Below, in pieces: positions 46,201 through 57,200 of a stretch of DNA of 64,000 bases; the first letter of the stretch is position 1; every line of letters starts with the position of its first letter. The stretch comes from Phoebastria nigripes. Lineage: Eukaryota > Chordata > Aves > Procellariiformes > Diomedeidae. The DNA lies in the NCBI GenBank assembly GCA_035582835.1, contig JAYKAV010002777.1, forward strand, positions 1 to 64,000, read 5' to 3'. The notes beneath the pieces are model-generated. The model did no database searches and was not told where the DNA came from. It was given only the letters and a program-made list of their open reading frames with translations. A program made the position numbers and the translations under genes.

Positions 46201-46736
46201 TCTGTTGTATGTAACTACAGTCAACTCCCAAGTATGGGAATTTTATCAAACTCACAGATTAATTGTGCCATGCATGTGGTGTTACTGGAAATGGTTCTTG
46301 GTTCTGACAGATTTCTTAGCTTAAACACAACACAGCATGAATGTGGCTGTATGATTTCTAGTACTAGCTGTATCAAGAATTTCAAGACACCCAAGGCTTT
46401 GTGTGGCTTTTAGCAGAATGAATTAGATTGCCAGTATGTTGTTCATCATGCAGCACCTCCCAGGCATTCCTTGATTTCTGGGGATCAATCCATTTCTTTT
46501 CTACCAGGCGGGAGTTTGACCAAGATGACATTGTTCTGAATTACCGGGACCTTGATGGTGATCTGATCCGGTTGCTCTCCGATCAGGATGTTGAACTCAT
46601 GGTGTCTCGGAGCAGGAGAAGGCCCTCTGAGAAGCATTTCTTCCCTTGGAAATTGCACATCACTCACAAAGATGACTTGGGTGTCTACAACACTAGTCCA
46701 GGAATAGGTCCTACTCAAACAGTAAGAGCAACATAA
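37212..46736 (+). CDS. NCF4: Neutrophil cytosolic factor 4, p40phox (10 coding exons)
   Basis: Ten GT-AG exons total 1053 nt, that is 350 codons plus TAA (human protein 339). The product is the p40phox subunit of the phagocyte NADPH oxidase. It binds PI3P on phagosomes through its PX domain and p67phox through its PB1 domain, supporting superoxide production. The PX domain is residues about 20-140, and the PI3P-contact residues Arg58, Tyr59, Arg60, Lys92 and Arg105 fall at the same numbers as in human. The SH3 domain is about 172-229 (ALFDF at 177-181, Trp207, Pro220, Phe223). The PB1 domain is about 245-340 with the acidic OPCA segment 289-302 containing Asp289, Asp291 and Asp293. The last residues run about 11 beyond the human end. 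All exon phases are compatible and there are no stops. Confidence 0.97.
37244..39022 (+). other. NCF4: NCF4 intron 1
   Basis: 1.8 kb, donor GTAATG, acceptor TTGCTTCACAG. One N at 38188. The open frames inside (up to 127 codons) have no domain and no exon-like boundaries. A 12-bp direct repeat (CATGAGTCTTCA) occurs near 38790-38812. Confidence 0.8.
39023..39107 (+). CDS. NCF4: NCF4 coding exon 2 (start of PX)
   Basis: 85 nt encoding residues 11-39, with the conserved [13 protein letters not shown] stretch that opens the PX domain. The exon ends in phase 0 at TAT TAT before GTAAGA. Confidence 0.96.
39108..40368 (+). other. NCF4: NCF4 intron 2
   Basis: 1.26 kb without recognised features. The acceptor is TTCTCTGTTTCAG. 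Confidence 0.8.
40369..40522 (+). CDS. NCF4: NCF4 coding exon 3 (PX core)
   Basis: 154 nt encoding residues 40-90. It contains the FRRYRQF motif (56-62), whose Arg58 and Arg60 contact PI3P, and ends in the proline-containing loop LPILP. The donor is GTAAGC. Confidence 0.97.
40822..40892 (+). CDS. NCF4: NCF4 coding exon 4 (PX)
   Basis: 71 nt encoding residues 91-114, including Lys92 and Arg105 of the PI3P pocket. Donor GTAAAA is a weaker than usual site. Confidence 0.95.
40893..41699 (+). other. NCF4: NCF4 intron 4
   Basis: 807 bases containing a run of 13 C at 41151-41163, preceded by a short ATAGATAGATAT stretch. Nothing else is recognised. Confidence 0.8.
41700..41827 (+). CDS. NCF4: NCF4 coding exon 5 (end of PX)
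   Basis: 128 nt encoding residues 115-156, including the highly conserved [12 protein letters not shown] and ending in the basic [10 protein letters not shown] linker. Two overlapping donors exist (GTGTAA and GTAAGT). Only the second, after 41827, keeps frame with exon 6. Confidence 0.95.
41828..42827 (+). other. NCF4: NCF4 intron 5
   Basis: Exactly 1.0 kb. The part around 42135-42230 resembles an old amniote repeat carrying GCACCACTGAAGTCAATG and CACTGAATTCAGTGAGATC. Confidence 0.7.
42135..42230 (+). repeat. Possible ancient amniote repeat
   Basis: The segment CACTGAAGTCAATG...GAGTTTTGGCACTGAATTCAGTGAGATCTGG has the style of an old repeat common in turtles, crocodiles and birds (cactGACTTCAaTGGGAGttttgcc). 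I cannot name the family. Similar short matches occur near 8235 and 54170. Confidence 0.3.
42828..42885 (+). CDS. NCF4: NCF4 coding exon 6 (PX-SH3 linker)
   Basis: 58 nt encoding residues 157-176, [18 protein letters not shown], the linker leading into the SH3 domain. Donor GTGAGT. Confidence 0.95.
42886..44512 (+). other. NCF4: NCF4 intron 6
   Basis: 1.63 kb. It holds a perfect 21-bp tandem duplication (43518-43559), a T-run near 43869 and an 8-bp TTTTCAAG direct repeat near 44122-44146. Confidence 0.8.
43518..43559 (+). repeat. Perfect 21-bp tandem duplication
   Basis: Two adjoining identical copies of ATCTATTAATTTATTAGTATT. Identity implies a recent event or an assembly duplication. Confidence 0.9.
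44513..44611 (+). CDS. NCF4: NCF4 coding exon 7 (SH3)
   Basis: 99 nt, phase 0 at both ends, encoding residues 177-209. It has the SH3 ALFDF strand, the ELSFKKGD turn and Trp207 of the peptide-binding face. Donor GTAAGA. Confidence 0.97.
45363..45493 (+). CDS. NCF4: NCF4 coding exon 8 (end of SH3)
   Basis: 131 nt encoding residues 210-252. [11 protein letters not shown] closes the SH3 domain and the following acidic linker runs into [12 protein letters not shown] at the start of PB1. Confidence 0.97.
45587..45652 (+). CDS. NCF4: NCF4 coding exon 9 (PB1)
   Basis: 66 nt encoding residues 253-274, with [18 protein letters not shown] of the PB1 domain. Donor GTACAA. Confidence 0.95.
45653..46507 (+). 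other. NCF4: NCF4 intron 9
   Basis: 855 bases with short imperfect direct repeats around 46156-46230 (CTCTGTTGTATGTAACT in two copies). Acceptor TTTTCTACCAG. Confidence 0.8.
46508..46736 (+). CDS. NCF4: NCF4 last coding exon (PB1, C-terminus)
   Basis: It encodes residues 275-350 and stop TAA at 46734-46736. [17 protein letters not shown] is the OPCA segment that pairs with p67phox. Human p40phox ends soon after VYNT, whereas this frame continues with [20 protein letters not shown] inside the tail (46722-46727) could be an alternative donor. Confidence 0.92.
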
Positions 46737-46962
46737 GTGTTATATAGAGATGTTCCAGTAGGCAGCTATACAGTCGTTCTCTAAGCCCTCTCTGCAGACA
46801 GTTCCCTTTAACAAGCCTTTGAAGTGAGCTTGAAAACAGTAATTTTTAGTAATATATTACCTTTCAATGTAAAATCTGTACTTAGTTAACTTCTTCAGCT
46901 TTTTAGCACTCCTCTGTAATAGAGACATCTACATAGAGATCAGAGAAAGTGAGGAATAGAGA

Positions 46963-46968
46963 AATAAA
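46963..46968 (+). terminator. NCF4: Candidate NCF4 polyadenylation signal
   Basis: First AATAAA after the stop codon, 227 bases downstream. A second AATAAA is at 47501-47506. Neither is confirmed by a transcript. Confidence 0.4.
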
Positions 46969-47509
46969 ATCACTGGCCATATTCACAAAGCAAGTCAGTG
47001 TTAGCCTGCAATAGAGGTTTAGTGTCCTGAGCCCCAAGACCTGCTCTAATCTCTATTCTTGCTCCCAGAGCTAATTATTTGTCCAGAACGTCTTCATAAG
47101 CTTTTTTCCTAGACTGCCATAATTTTCTCTTCACTTGCTGATACGAAGGTTTGTGTGCCAGTGCTTATGAATGCATAATTATTTCTGTNACGTGGGAGTC
47201 TGACTGGGCATTCAGAGTTTGTTCTGGAAGCATCAAGAAAACTTTTTCATATTTCAGTGAAGAAATTGCAGCCCACCTTTGCTTTCTTCTTTCCACTGAC
47301 CAGTATTTTGAATTCTGTGAATCAAACCTAGTACACCTAGAACACCTGTGGTGTTCCTCACAGACTGCTTAGGTCCGCATTCTGGGAAAATTTGTGTGAT
47401 GCCTATTCAAATAGCAATTTCTCTCTGCCTATCTTCTGCTTTCTGACACCTCATTGCAAAGTAGAACTAACAAGAAATTACTGTACCTGATTCTTCAACA
47501 AATAAAGTT

Positions 47510-50500
47510 ACATATGAGTTTATTTTATCAGTTCTATTCAAAAAGTTTTTTTTGGGGGGATGAAATAATTCTGCTCCTTTTTTTTTTTTGCTTGAAAGTG
47601 AGATGATTTTGAAGACGAGTTTGAATGTTACCTATTCAGCTTTCCTTAAGGAGTTGTTCATTATTAAAAAAATATACCTTGCCATCATTTCTTTAATGGC
47701 CATGCAATTAAAATATTTTCTTCTTGAACAAATTTACTTCTGCTTGTAAGAATTACAAGTTAGTATGTTGTACCTAAATTGTTTTATACCTAAAATACTG
47801 TATTTTAGAAACACCATGCAGTCATGGTGTTAAAAAAATACCACCAAGTATAAATATAATCAGTAAAAACTAAGAAGTTAAAAAAGTTTTCAAACACTGT
47901 GCTTTGGATTCAACTGTTAGTTTCTGTGGCATTAAGCTACAATTCCTCATTTTAGAAAATGTTTGTCCTTGACCTGCTACTAAAATTTGTGCAGACAAAA
48001 GGGAAGATTAACAAGTATCTGCAGGTACTAAGAAACAGTTAACTAACGATGCATAAATAACTAACCTGCCCCTCCCAAAACTGGCAAAATAATGTGTTAT
48101 CTTTTTCTTAGATGTTACCTGTAATGCTATCAGGTAACAAGATCTTCAACAACAACAAAAATATTTAAGGTGACTTATCCTTTAAACTTTTTTTTTTCTT
48201 CCTGCTATATATACGTACATTTATTTAGATACATAAGCTTTAATACTCTATTATCTGCCTGCATTTATGCATATAAGTGTATTGGAAATGAAGGAAATAG
48301 TTTATATTTAAAGATATGCATATTGTTTGCTATATTGGGATCCACAAATCACTTCTTACTTGACACTTTATTAAGTGCGTAGTTCTAGCAGTATACCAAT
48401 CCTGTACAGACTTGTATAAGAAAATGCACTCTCCAGAGAGTTGTAAGATGTGCTACAGGCCATATCTGCTTTCCAGGTACAAAGGTTCCACCTGAAGAAT
48501 CCATGCATATTAAATTTCAGAGGTAGATAACATATATTCAGAAGAGCCACAGATTATGTCTTCCTTTTTCCCAACGATGGAAGGTTTTAGTTGACATTAT
48601 TTTACTAAAGTGTTACAAAATGTAACTTCTCACTTCAAAGGCATTGCAGCAATGTTGTTTAGGAAGGAGATGAAGCAATATACAATGATAATGTTAGTAA
48701 TCTTACACCTTGTGATACCTAAGAGAATGTATTGTAAGTTTGAAACCTAATTGGCAGCATGCATGGCCTGCAAAGCTTCTGGTGTGCAGGATTACCTGTT
48801 ACCTGTACTTGGAGTTCAACAGAGCAAATAACATCTGAAGATTTTCACTGACAGCTAGATCCTGTGATGTAACCAGCAACTCAGCAAGTCTGAAGATGAA
48901 AGAGCTGTTTGAGTGAGGAAGGAAAGGGAGGGAAAATGTCTGCTGGGAAATAAGAAACCTCTTTTCTAAGGGTAGGGGAAGAACATACATAAACTTACTG
49001 GCATCTGAAAATCAGAGCAGGAGAATTCCTTTCTGCCTTTATACTGTAATGCAAAGTAAATTCTGCCCATCCAGCAAAGTCGCATATTCCCCCCTTTGAC
49101 TGCAGGTTTTATATGCACACCTCCTGATAGTCCCAATGACACACAATTTCCTCAGATACTCATTCTCCTCCTTGCTCTGCACATGTTTCCCCTATTCACA
49201 GTATACATTTTTTTCCTTGTATATTGATGTAGTTCTTGTGAGAGCTTAACTATGCTAACTATGGTTTTGGTCAGTACTACAGGGATTTAGAGAAGGTGTA
49301 GTAGCAGTGCAGGACAGACAGACTCTGGCAGTTATATTCTGTATCTGGGGACTCATCTTAGTCCCCTGTAGTTTAACCCTGAGAATGCAAACCTGAGTGT
49401 GTCTTTCCCTTATGGCTTCCTAGCTTCCCTATAGATCTTATTATTGAAGGCTACTGGACTAAGTTTAAAAGCTGGATTTAAAACAGTGTGGCTGCCTTGG
49501 ATGTAGGATAACTTCAGATCAACTCTTCTCACCAGTTTTCTTTTGTTTCTTCTATGTACTGTAATACTTATAATTTATTATTAATTGTTGTTGAAAAGTT
49601 GTAAAACTTACTTTTAAAAATATTACTCAAATTAAAGGGTTACAGAGATAAAGGTAGCGCTCTCTCTCTCTCCCCCCACAATATATATGTACAAATAAAC
49701 ATAAAATACAGAATGATCCCTGCCTTGAAGGTTGTCTAGCCTAGAGTAAAGCAAGAAACAGCACTGGAGTAAAAACCAGAGAATTGTTTCTTAGTCTTTC
49801 TCACTTCTGCTGCAGTCAATCCTCTTTTTGCTGAAAATACATTAGTCCCATGATCTGGTAATTGTTAACATGCTGATTGGCAATGACAAACTTCCTTCCC
49901 CTCCCTTCTCAGTTAAACAGTCCCATCTAAGTGCGTGCTTTGGGGGCTAAAATAGGAAGTGCAGACTTCCTATTTTACAGGCAATTACACAGACTTTCCT
50001 TGAAAGGGCGTGGTCTGCTTCTTTGAAACTGGCATTTGAAGTGCATAAAAGATATAGCAGTTATTTTGAAGACTTACTTGCCAAGAAAATCCTGTGGTCA
50101 GTTTATACCTTCTGTCTCCAGTTCTAGGGAAGTGTGGTTTTGCTGGTTTCTGCATCAGAGGATTCTGATGCTGTGGGGGGAGGCTGGACAGGGAGAGTCA
50201 CCCATCAGGTTGAATCATCTGCCTCACAGACAGCTCTGGATCCAGGTAAGGGAACTGCCTCCTCTCTGGGGAAAGCAAAATGGCAGAGTCTGCTCTCACA
50301 CAAGGGCTTGTGAGTCATTAAGGGATTCCTTAGATGTGATGATTATTCAAGGGCTCAGCCAGCTGTTTCTGGTGCAAGGAAATGGCATTCAGGAATCTGA
50401 AAGTCAATAGGAATTTAAAAGGAGTTTTTTCCATGCTCCTCTAAAGTAGAAAAGAGTCTCAGCTCTATAACATACTTGAGTAGGTGAGTTTATTACACTT

Positions 50501-51100
50501 TTGAGAGACCAATGAAAGATGGCCAAAAGGACTTGAATCCCACTATTGAACAATGTGTTCCGTGGTCTTTGAACCACTCAATCTACTCTCAATCTCAACA
50601 GTCACCAAAAAAAAGAGAAATAGTTTCTTNGGTATTATTTCTACAATTTGCAGCTTGTTTGGGGAGCAGCTGGAAAAGTAACAAGTTGAAGAGAAATCTG
50701 AAAGTGATTGAATATGGAAATTCAACCACTATAGCTCCCAGGAACTATGTGGTTGGGGATCATATTTTTAAGGAAAGGTAAAAAACAGAACGCCATTGCG
50801 GTTCATTAGGAAGGCTTTGAGCATGAAGAGCAGAAGGATGAATGAATTTGAAGGCTGAGTTCTCTTCACAGATTAGGATTGTTTCTTGTTGCTACTCAGC
50901 TGAAACAATCCCTGCACTTCCTTGGAAATGTGCATTTACTTCTTCATTCTTTGCTCGTATTGCAAGCTCACACGATAAGAAGACATGGATTTTGTCCTAC
51001 AGAAATTCTTTCTGAATGTCACTCCAACANGAAGCTTAAAGAAGTTCCCTAATTCAGTTTTACTTCTCTTTATGTGAAACAAAAACAAGAAGCTCCACAA
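47510..51100. other. Intergenic DNA between NCF4 and CSF2RB
   Basis: AT-rich, with a (CT)n/C-run at 49660-49677 and no supported coding exon. The CSF2RB promoter and any non-coding first exon must lie towards its right end. One N each at 50630 and 51030. Confidence 0.5.
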
Positions 51101-51181
51101 TAAGCAGAGCAAGACAGTAGCCAGCAGGCAATGAAAACATTATCTTCTGAATTAGGATCAAACTTGGGTGCGAAGGACAGT

Positions 51182-51251
51182 ATGATCATGAAAGAGATTT
51201 TCATCCTTCAGCTGAATCTGTGTTTGGTCTTCAGTGTCCAAGCCATTCGAG
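51182..51251 (+). CDS. CSF2RB: CSF2RB signal-peptide exon
   Basis: From the ATG at 51182 the exon encodes [20 protein letters not shown] and AIR, plus one base of Glu24, a short basic start and a hydrophobic core. Two other in-frame ATGs exist: 51131 (adds 17 mostly polar residues) and 51188. The frame is closed by TAA at 51101. The 51182 start is chosen because it gives a normal signal peptide. Donor GTGAGT. Confidence 0.8.
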
Positions 51252-54200
51252 GTGAGTTTTAAATTTATAGTCTCTTTTATCCTTCCATTATTGCCTTTCT
51301 TTCTGTATCTGTCTCCTTTCAGCTAATGCTCTTCCTCATTTTCTGCTTGCTTTTCTGCTTCCTTCTGCCACCATCTTCTATGCTGTAGGAGAACAGACAT
51401 CTTGATCAAAACCAGTGTGTAGCAGATGCAGGTGCAGACAAATCAGTTGTAGGTTGGTGGTATGGACAGGTGAAATACTGGACAAACGGATGAGATGAAC
51501 AAGCTGACTGGTTAATGAGTGAATAGGAAGGAGGAATAGACCCTGATAGTTAGTGAAAAAAGGAAAATGAAGGGCTGCATGATTCAGATGGTAGTGTACG
51601 GGAGTAGAGACAAGTGGATAGACACAAGATGGGGGTGTTTGTGGGGGCTACCAACAGCAACATCCAGATGCCCTGATTTTCTTCTTGTGGAATTGCTGAC
51701 AGATAAAGGGACCATCTGCCATATCCATTGCTTGTGATTCTGAGTTTAATGTCTTTCCTCCTCTGATGCAATGAGAGCTACTTTTCTTTCTCCCTCCCTC
51801 CCTCCCTCCCTCCCTCCCTNNNNNNNNNNNNNNNNNNNNNNNNNNNNNNNNNNNNNNNNNNNNNNNNNNNNNNNNNNNNNNNNNNNNNNNNNNNNNNNNN
51901 NNNNNNNNNNNNNNNNNNNNNNNNNNNNNNNNNNNNNNNNNNNTCTTCTCTTCTCTTCTCTTCCCTTCCCTTCCCTTCCCTTCCCTTCCCTTCCCTTCCC
52001 TTCCCTTCCCTTCCCTTCCCTTCCCTTCCCTTCCCTTCCCTCTAATTTGATTTAGCAGAGCTGGGAATGGGAAGTGTCTCCTTGGATCACCCAGCGCACC
52101 ATGTCTGCATCAGGACTAAGCCTGTACCCATCCTAAACATATCAGAATAAAAGTGTTGACAGAAGGTGTGCCTCATGGACATCTAGCTTTTCCCAAGACA
52201 GGTGCCAATGCCTGATGTTCGCAGTAGCTGGGGAAGTTATGCTGCCTGGCCCAGTGTCAATTGCAGGACATCTCCCTTTGAGATCTCTGAAGGAAAATGT
52301 ATTACAGTGTAGGTCAGACTAGTCTCTTGGCATTCCGAGCCTTACCCTTATATTCAGACCATCCCTTTCTATGTAGGATGCTCCGTTTTCTGGTTATGCA
52401 AGGAATGCCATAGAACTTATTTTGCACTGGTTTTCAGTAGAAGCTCAAAGTAAGGTCCCTCTTATGCCTGCTAGCTAAGACATCATCATACTTTTCTGAT
52501 GGTTTTTGCCTGTAAAAAGCCCCACAGCCAAGCTGATAGTAGTTCTCATCAAGAAAAATTATTTGAGAGAGCACACTCATGTTTGCATGCTGACATCTCT
52601 GTCATCTGAAGGTCATATCCCAATAGTGCAGCGCAGGTATTACCTTCAGNGAAAATAAAGAAGGAGAAGAAAGCAACTTGCTTCGTAGTGAATGTACCAG
52701 GGGTGACCTGTATTTTTGCAATTCACAGTTGTGTGGTTAAAAAAAAAAAGTTATCCCTGATGAGAGGTCTGGCCATTTCTGGGTCATAAATCTAGTTCCA
52801 ACAAATTAGTTTGGGCATTCTTCTGAGTCATAACAAGATTCTTCCCAGAGCATCTCACATTTAAACATACCTTTCTAGTGTCATAACCTTTACTAAGAGG
52901 TTAGTGTCAAAGAAGTCCCATACAGCAACACACAAAGATGAAATGATGACCATATGCCTGCTGACCATGGTATCTACCAATACCTGGAAACAGTCAGTGT
53001 TTGAAAAGTGATACCTTGGCTAGAATTATGTGCCTTGCAGGCATAAGGGTCTCACTTCATTGTTGTTACTTGTAGCTTGGTTTGGACACTTGCATATTGT
53101 GGAGATGTGCAGAATGGCCACAACTCTGTATATATTTTCACCAAGAGTCATTTTCTGGTGTCATGAGGAGAGTACTGTTATCAGTGCTTTTCCCATTCTG
53201 CTGGCAGAATCAGTGTACCTCCTGCTATCTCTCACTATTTACATTTGTAATCACTGCATCTTTTTTGCCTGAATTCCTTTCTCAGAGAGTATCCCTATGA
53301 AGAGCTTGAGCTGCTACAATGACTACAACTCACAAGTGACCTGCACATGGATGGAGCATTCAGAGGCTCATGCCCTTGTTGGTATGATTCTTTACCAAAG
53401 GGATAATATTATAATGTAAGTACCTGAAATGTGCTGTGCTGGATAAAAGTCCAAAGGGAACTTGGCCACAATTTGGAATCCTGGGGAGCAGCAGTCAGGT
53501 TTTCAGAAACCACGGCCACCTCTTTCTGTCATTGGGTTAAAGTAAAAGTTGTGCCCGCTTCTGAGGCCTCTTCTAGGAAGGGAGGAATGAATAGGGTGTG
53601 CTAGTGGAGTTATTTTTATCACCTTTACAATTATTTTCCCATAATTTTGTTGTGGGATCATAGATATGAAATAAGATGGGGAATATAGGTTGCTATTAAT
53701 GGGGTGGAGAAGATGGTGTCAGAACAAGTGTGAGCCTGAGTGTTGTTTATAAACCTAAAAGGGAGGAGACATTCCCCCTGTTATTTTGCCCATTTAGGAG
53801 CATCACTGAGAGTATGNTTTTGATCACTTCTGAAAAACATGTATAGACTGTGTGTTTGTGAGATAGAGAAGACTGGTAAGTTTATCTGTACTATCACTTT
53901 TCCTCCCAGAGATACTGGTCTGTTTATGACAATATCTCTCTTTTACATCTGTTTCCTTATGAAAAGGGAACTGAATCAACAGACTGGATCAATTNTGAGG
54001 ATAAGAAAGGACAGAGAGGGAGGAATAGTCAAGGGGGAGAGGAAGACAAAGATGGAANGCTGAGAAGAAAATGAATTAGAGTCTGGGGATACAGGGAGGA
54101 AAGGAAAGAGAAAGAACTCTTGATTTTATTGAAAAGAATAGAGAATTAATAGACCTAAAAGCAACTGAAATCAGTGGAAGGTCTTTGGAACAGGACCTTA

Positions 54201-57200
54201 AAGCTAATGCTTCTGNGAGAAGTTGATATAAAATTACTTGGACCTTTGGAGGATTCTCTGGAACATTGTTACATGATGGAGTGTGTGGATCACACAGGAA
54301 ACATGACTGAAGTGAACTAATCAGACAAGCAGGTATTAAGTGTGGACAGTCACACAGCTGAAATCAAAATGGCCAATGATTAAACAAGGTCAGCTCATAG
54401 ATGAAGAATAGTTGACTAAATCCCAAACTGTAAGGTAATGCTGGTGAATAGATAGAAATATCTTCAGGACTTCACAACCCTTGGGCTGACTTTTTTGTTT
54501 AAGGGTACGCACATGTATGGTCAGTCCCACCCATACATCAGGAATTTCCCTGGTTTCCTTGCTAATACCCAACTTTTAAAAATAGCAGTAGTGCTGAATA
54601 ATGCTTGCTGACATATAGTTGGCTGGGAGACTCCATCCAATCCTGGAAGGCAGTATTTGGCCTTAGATATTCGCAACTTAATATTTCTCATCTGAACTGG
54701 AACAATGTAATATACTGGGCATGAAGCCATAAGCACAAACAAAATTCCAGAGGGTACAAAAAGAAGCAATACATCTCTCCAGCAGCCCAGGCTACTGCAA
54801 GTACACAAAGCTTATCCTCTGCTGTCTAGTTTAAAATATCGTTTCTAATTTTCATGATGCTCCTTGGCCTGGAGAAAGGCTATCTAAAAGGATGATTAAC
54901 ATGCTGGATGAAATCTTTAATAAATACGTAAGGTCCCTTGACAGAACAGAACTACTAAGGATACAGAAGTACATTTTGGTTGAGGAATTTTTTTTTAAGT
55001 GTCTTTCTGGGACTGCAGAATGAATGTCTTCAAGAAGCTAAGGATCATCAGAAACTTTATTGCCTTTCACTCTGAGTAAAAGGTGCATTTCTATGATGGT
55101 ATTTTTCATAATACTATTTCTCACAGAAAAAATATGAGATTACGTAGAGTTAGGCTAAAAACTAACAAAAAGGGACTGGTACAAAAATGTAACATTCTGC
55201 TGCACAACTTTGAAATGGGAAGGCATTTGACAAAAATCCTGGTGTTAAAAATATTTGTCATATTAACTTATGCAAAACAGGACTAATAGGTACAGTGAGA
55301 AGAAGATATAAATACCTGAGTAAATTATAACAACAGAATGGGGTGGAACTGGTTTCAGGCATTTAACTTTGCATTAACTATAGGTCTCCAAATCAGATCT
55401 TTACAGATCACTTTCTCTATACACAGGGAGAACAAGGAGATGCTTTGCAAATGCCAGACAGAAAATGACTTACATGAGGCTCCAGACTCCTATGTGCACT
55501 GGGTTTGTCGCAACACTACAATCAATTTTGGAATAGGGGTAGATGATATTTACAGCTTCAAACCTAACAAGATGCTTCAAGCAGAACTAAATGTNGATCT
55601 TTTCCAAAATGGTAAGGATTAAATACCAAATTCTCATTTTCCAATGAATACTAGGGATCTTTGAGAACGGATTTGCCATTCAGTCAGGAAGTAAATTCCA
55701 CTTCCATTGTGAAAACTGCCAAAGAGTTCCACATTGAGAGGATGGGGCAGGGAGGGGAAAGGGCAAGTTTCTGGGAGCAGCTGGACCTGGAAGGGGGACT
55801 CANGCAGGAGTTACTTCATGTGGCAGGGATAAGATACTCTTGAAATGGGGAAGCTTACCTAGGCATTTTCTTCCCCTCTTCATTTCCCTGTCCTTACTAT
55901 CTCCTCTCATGGGTTGTACCTTCACCTTCCAGTTCAGACCCTCCCACCTCAAAACCTCTCAGTCAGCTTGATGAGATCAGGAGACTTCTTGCTGACCTGG
56001 AAAGCATCTGATGGAAGCCAAGGGCTGGGCAACGCACTGGAGTATGAAGTCACTTACAAGCGGGAGTGGGAGTCCTGGGAGGTAAGAGCAGAGGAGCCGG
56101 GCTGCCCTGGTTTGGGCTGCACCCTTTTGGGCTGTTGAGAGCCTGTGCTAAAGATTGTGCAAATGAATGGCCTTTCCGTTCTCAGGCACTATGAGGAGAT
56201 GCAACAAATGTTGTTTCAGGTCAGGCGGAAGGGACTGTCTTTCTGTTTGCAAGTGACTTGCCCAGTGAAATACCATTTGTCCTGAACTGAATGCAAAGAT
56301 CTGTTCTTGACTGAAAAAAGCACTGCATTCGGTTTTGAGTTGGAATTGATTTTGCCCTGAATCCCTCCCAAATGGAATTAAAGCACGTTCCAACAGGCAC
56401 CTGTGGGTTCATGTGGCAAAATGGCAAAATACATTTGAAGCTGCTTCCCCTTCCAGGAAGATGCACTTTTTTTTTTTTTTTTTACATTTTTAAGTGTGCA
56501 TATCCCCAGCTCCCCAATTTCCTCCCTCCCTGCTCTCCATCCTTTCCCCCCAAAACAGACAGCTGCCTCGCTCTTGCTCTCCAACACCACACGTTGCCAT
56601 CTCAGCCACAAGGACCTTGTCCCAGGGAGCCGCTACGTTGCCCGTGTGCGAGCCAGACCGGGGTGGGCCAGTGGCTTCTCTGGGCAGTACAGCGAGTGGA
56701 GCACGGAGGTGTCGTGGGAGACCCATGAAGGTAGCGTGGGAAGGAGCGGGGCCGTGCAGGGGTGGAAGCGCTGGCTGAGAAGCCAGACCTTTCCTGTTGC
56801 TTAGCTTGCTCACATCTTCTCTGAAGGTGGCCTTCAGCCCAGGAACCTTCACTGCCTCTTCAATGGTGCAGATCGTCTGACGTGCAGCTGGGAAGTGAAG
56901 AAAGCGATCATCACCTCTGTCCTCTTTGGCTTGTTCTTCAGGGCCACTCCGGCATCAGTGTACGTGCTCTGCCCGTGGCAGTGTGCCTGTGCCTCTCCCA
57001 TGGAGTTTCTGGTCTGTCCCATTCCCCCTGATCTCAGCACAACCTCTTTTTTTCCCCTTAGAGAAGAGGAGTGCTCTCCTGTGCACGAGAAGGCTTTGCC
57101 CCACGTCCCATATGTGGTCCAGAGCTGTGAGATCCCTGTTAGCAACTCCAGCAGTCAGAGCCAGTACCGTGTGTCTGTCCGGGCCAAGACGGAGGAGAAA

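Larger units (their letters stand above)
51252..53285 (+). other. CSF2RB: CSF2RB intron 1
   Basis: 2.0 kb by coordinates, including the pyrimidine satellite and assembly gap described separately. Acceptor TTCCTTTCTCAG. One N at 52650. Confidence 0.85.

Noticed and set aside
51771..52055. 94-codon open frame across the N gap
   Set aside because: Most of it is unknown bases and the rest is translated simple repeat.
53288..53415. Alternative acceptor two bases downstream for CSF2RB exon 2
   Set aside because: It shifts the frame and loses the conserved CYNDY and second cysteine of domain 1.
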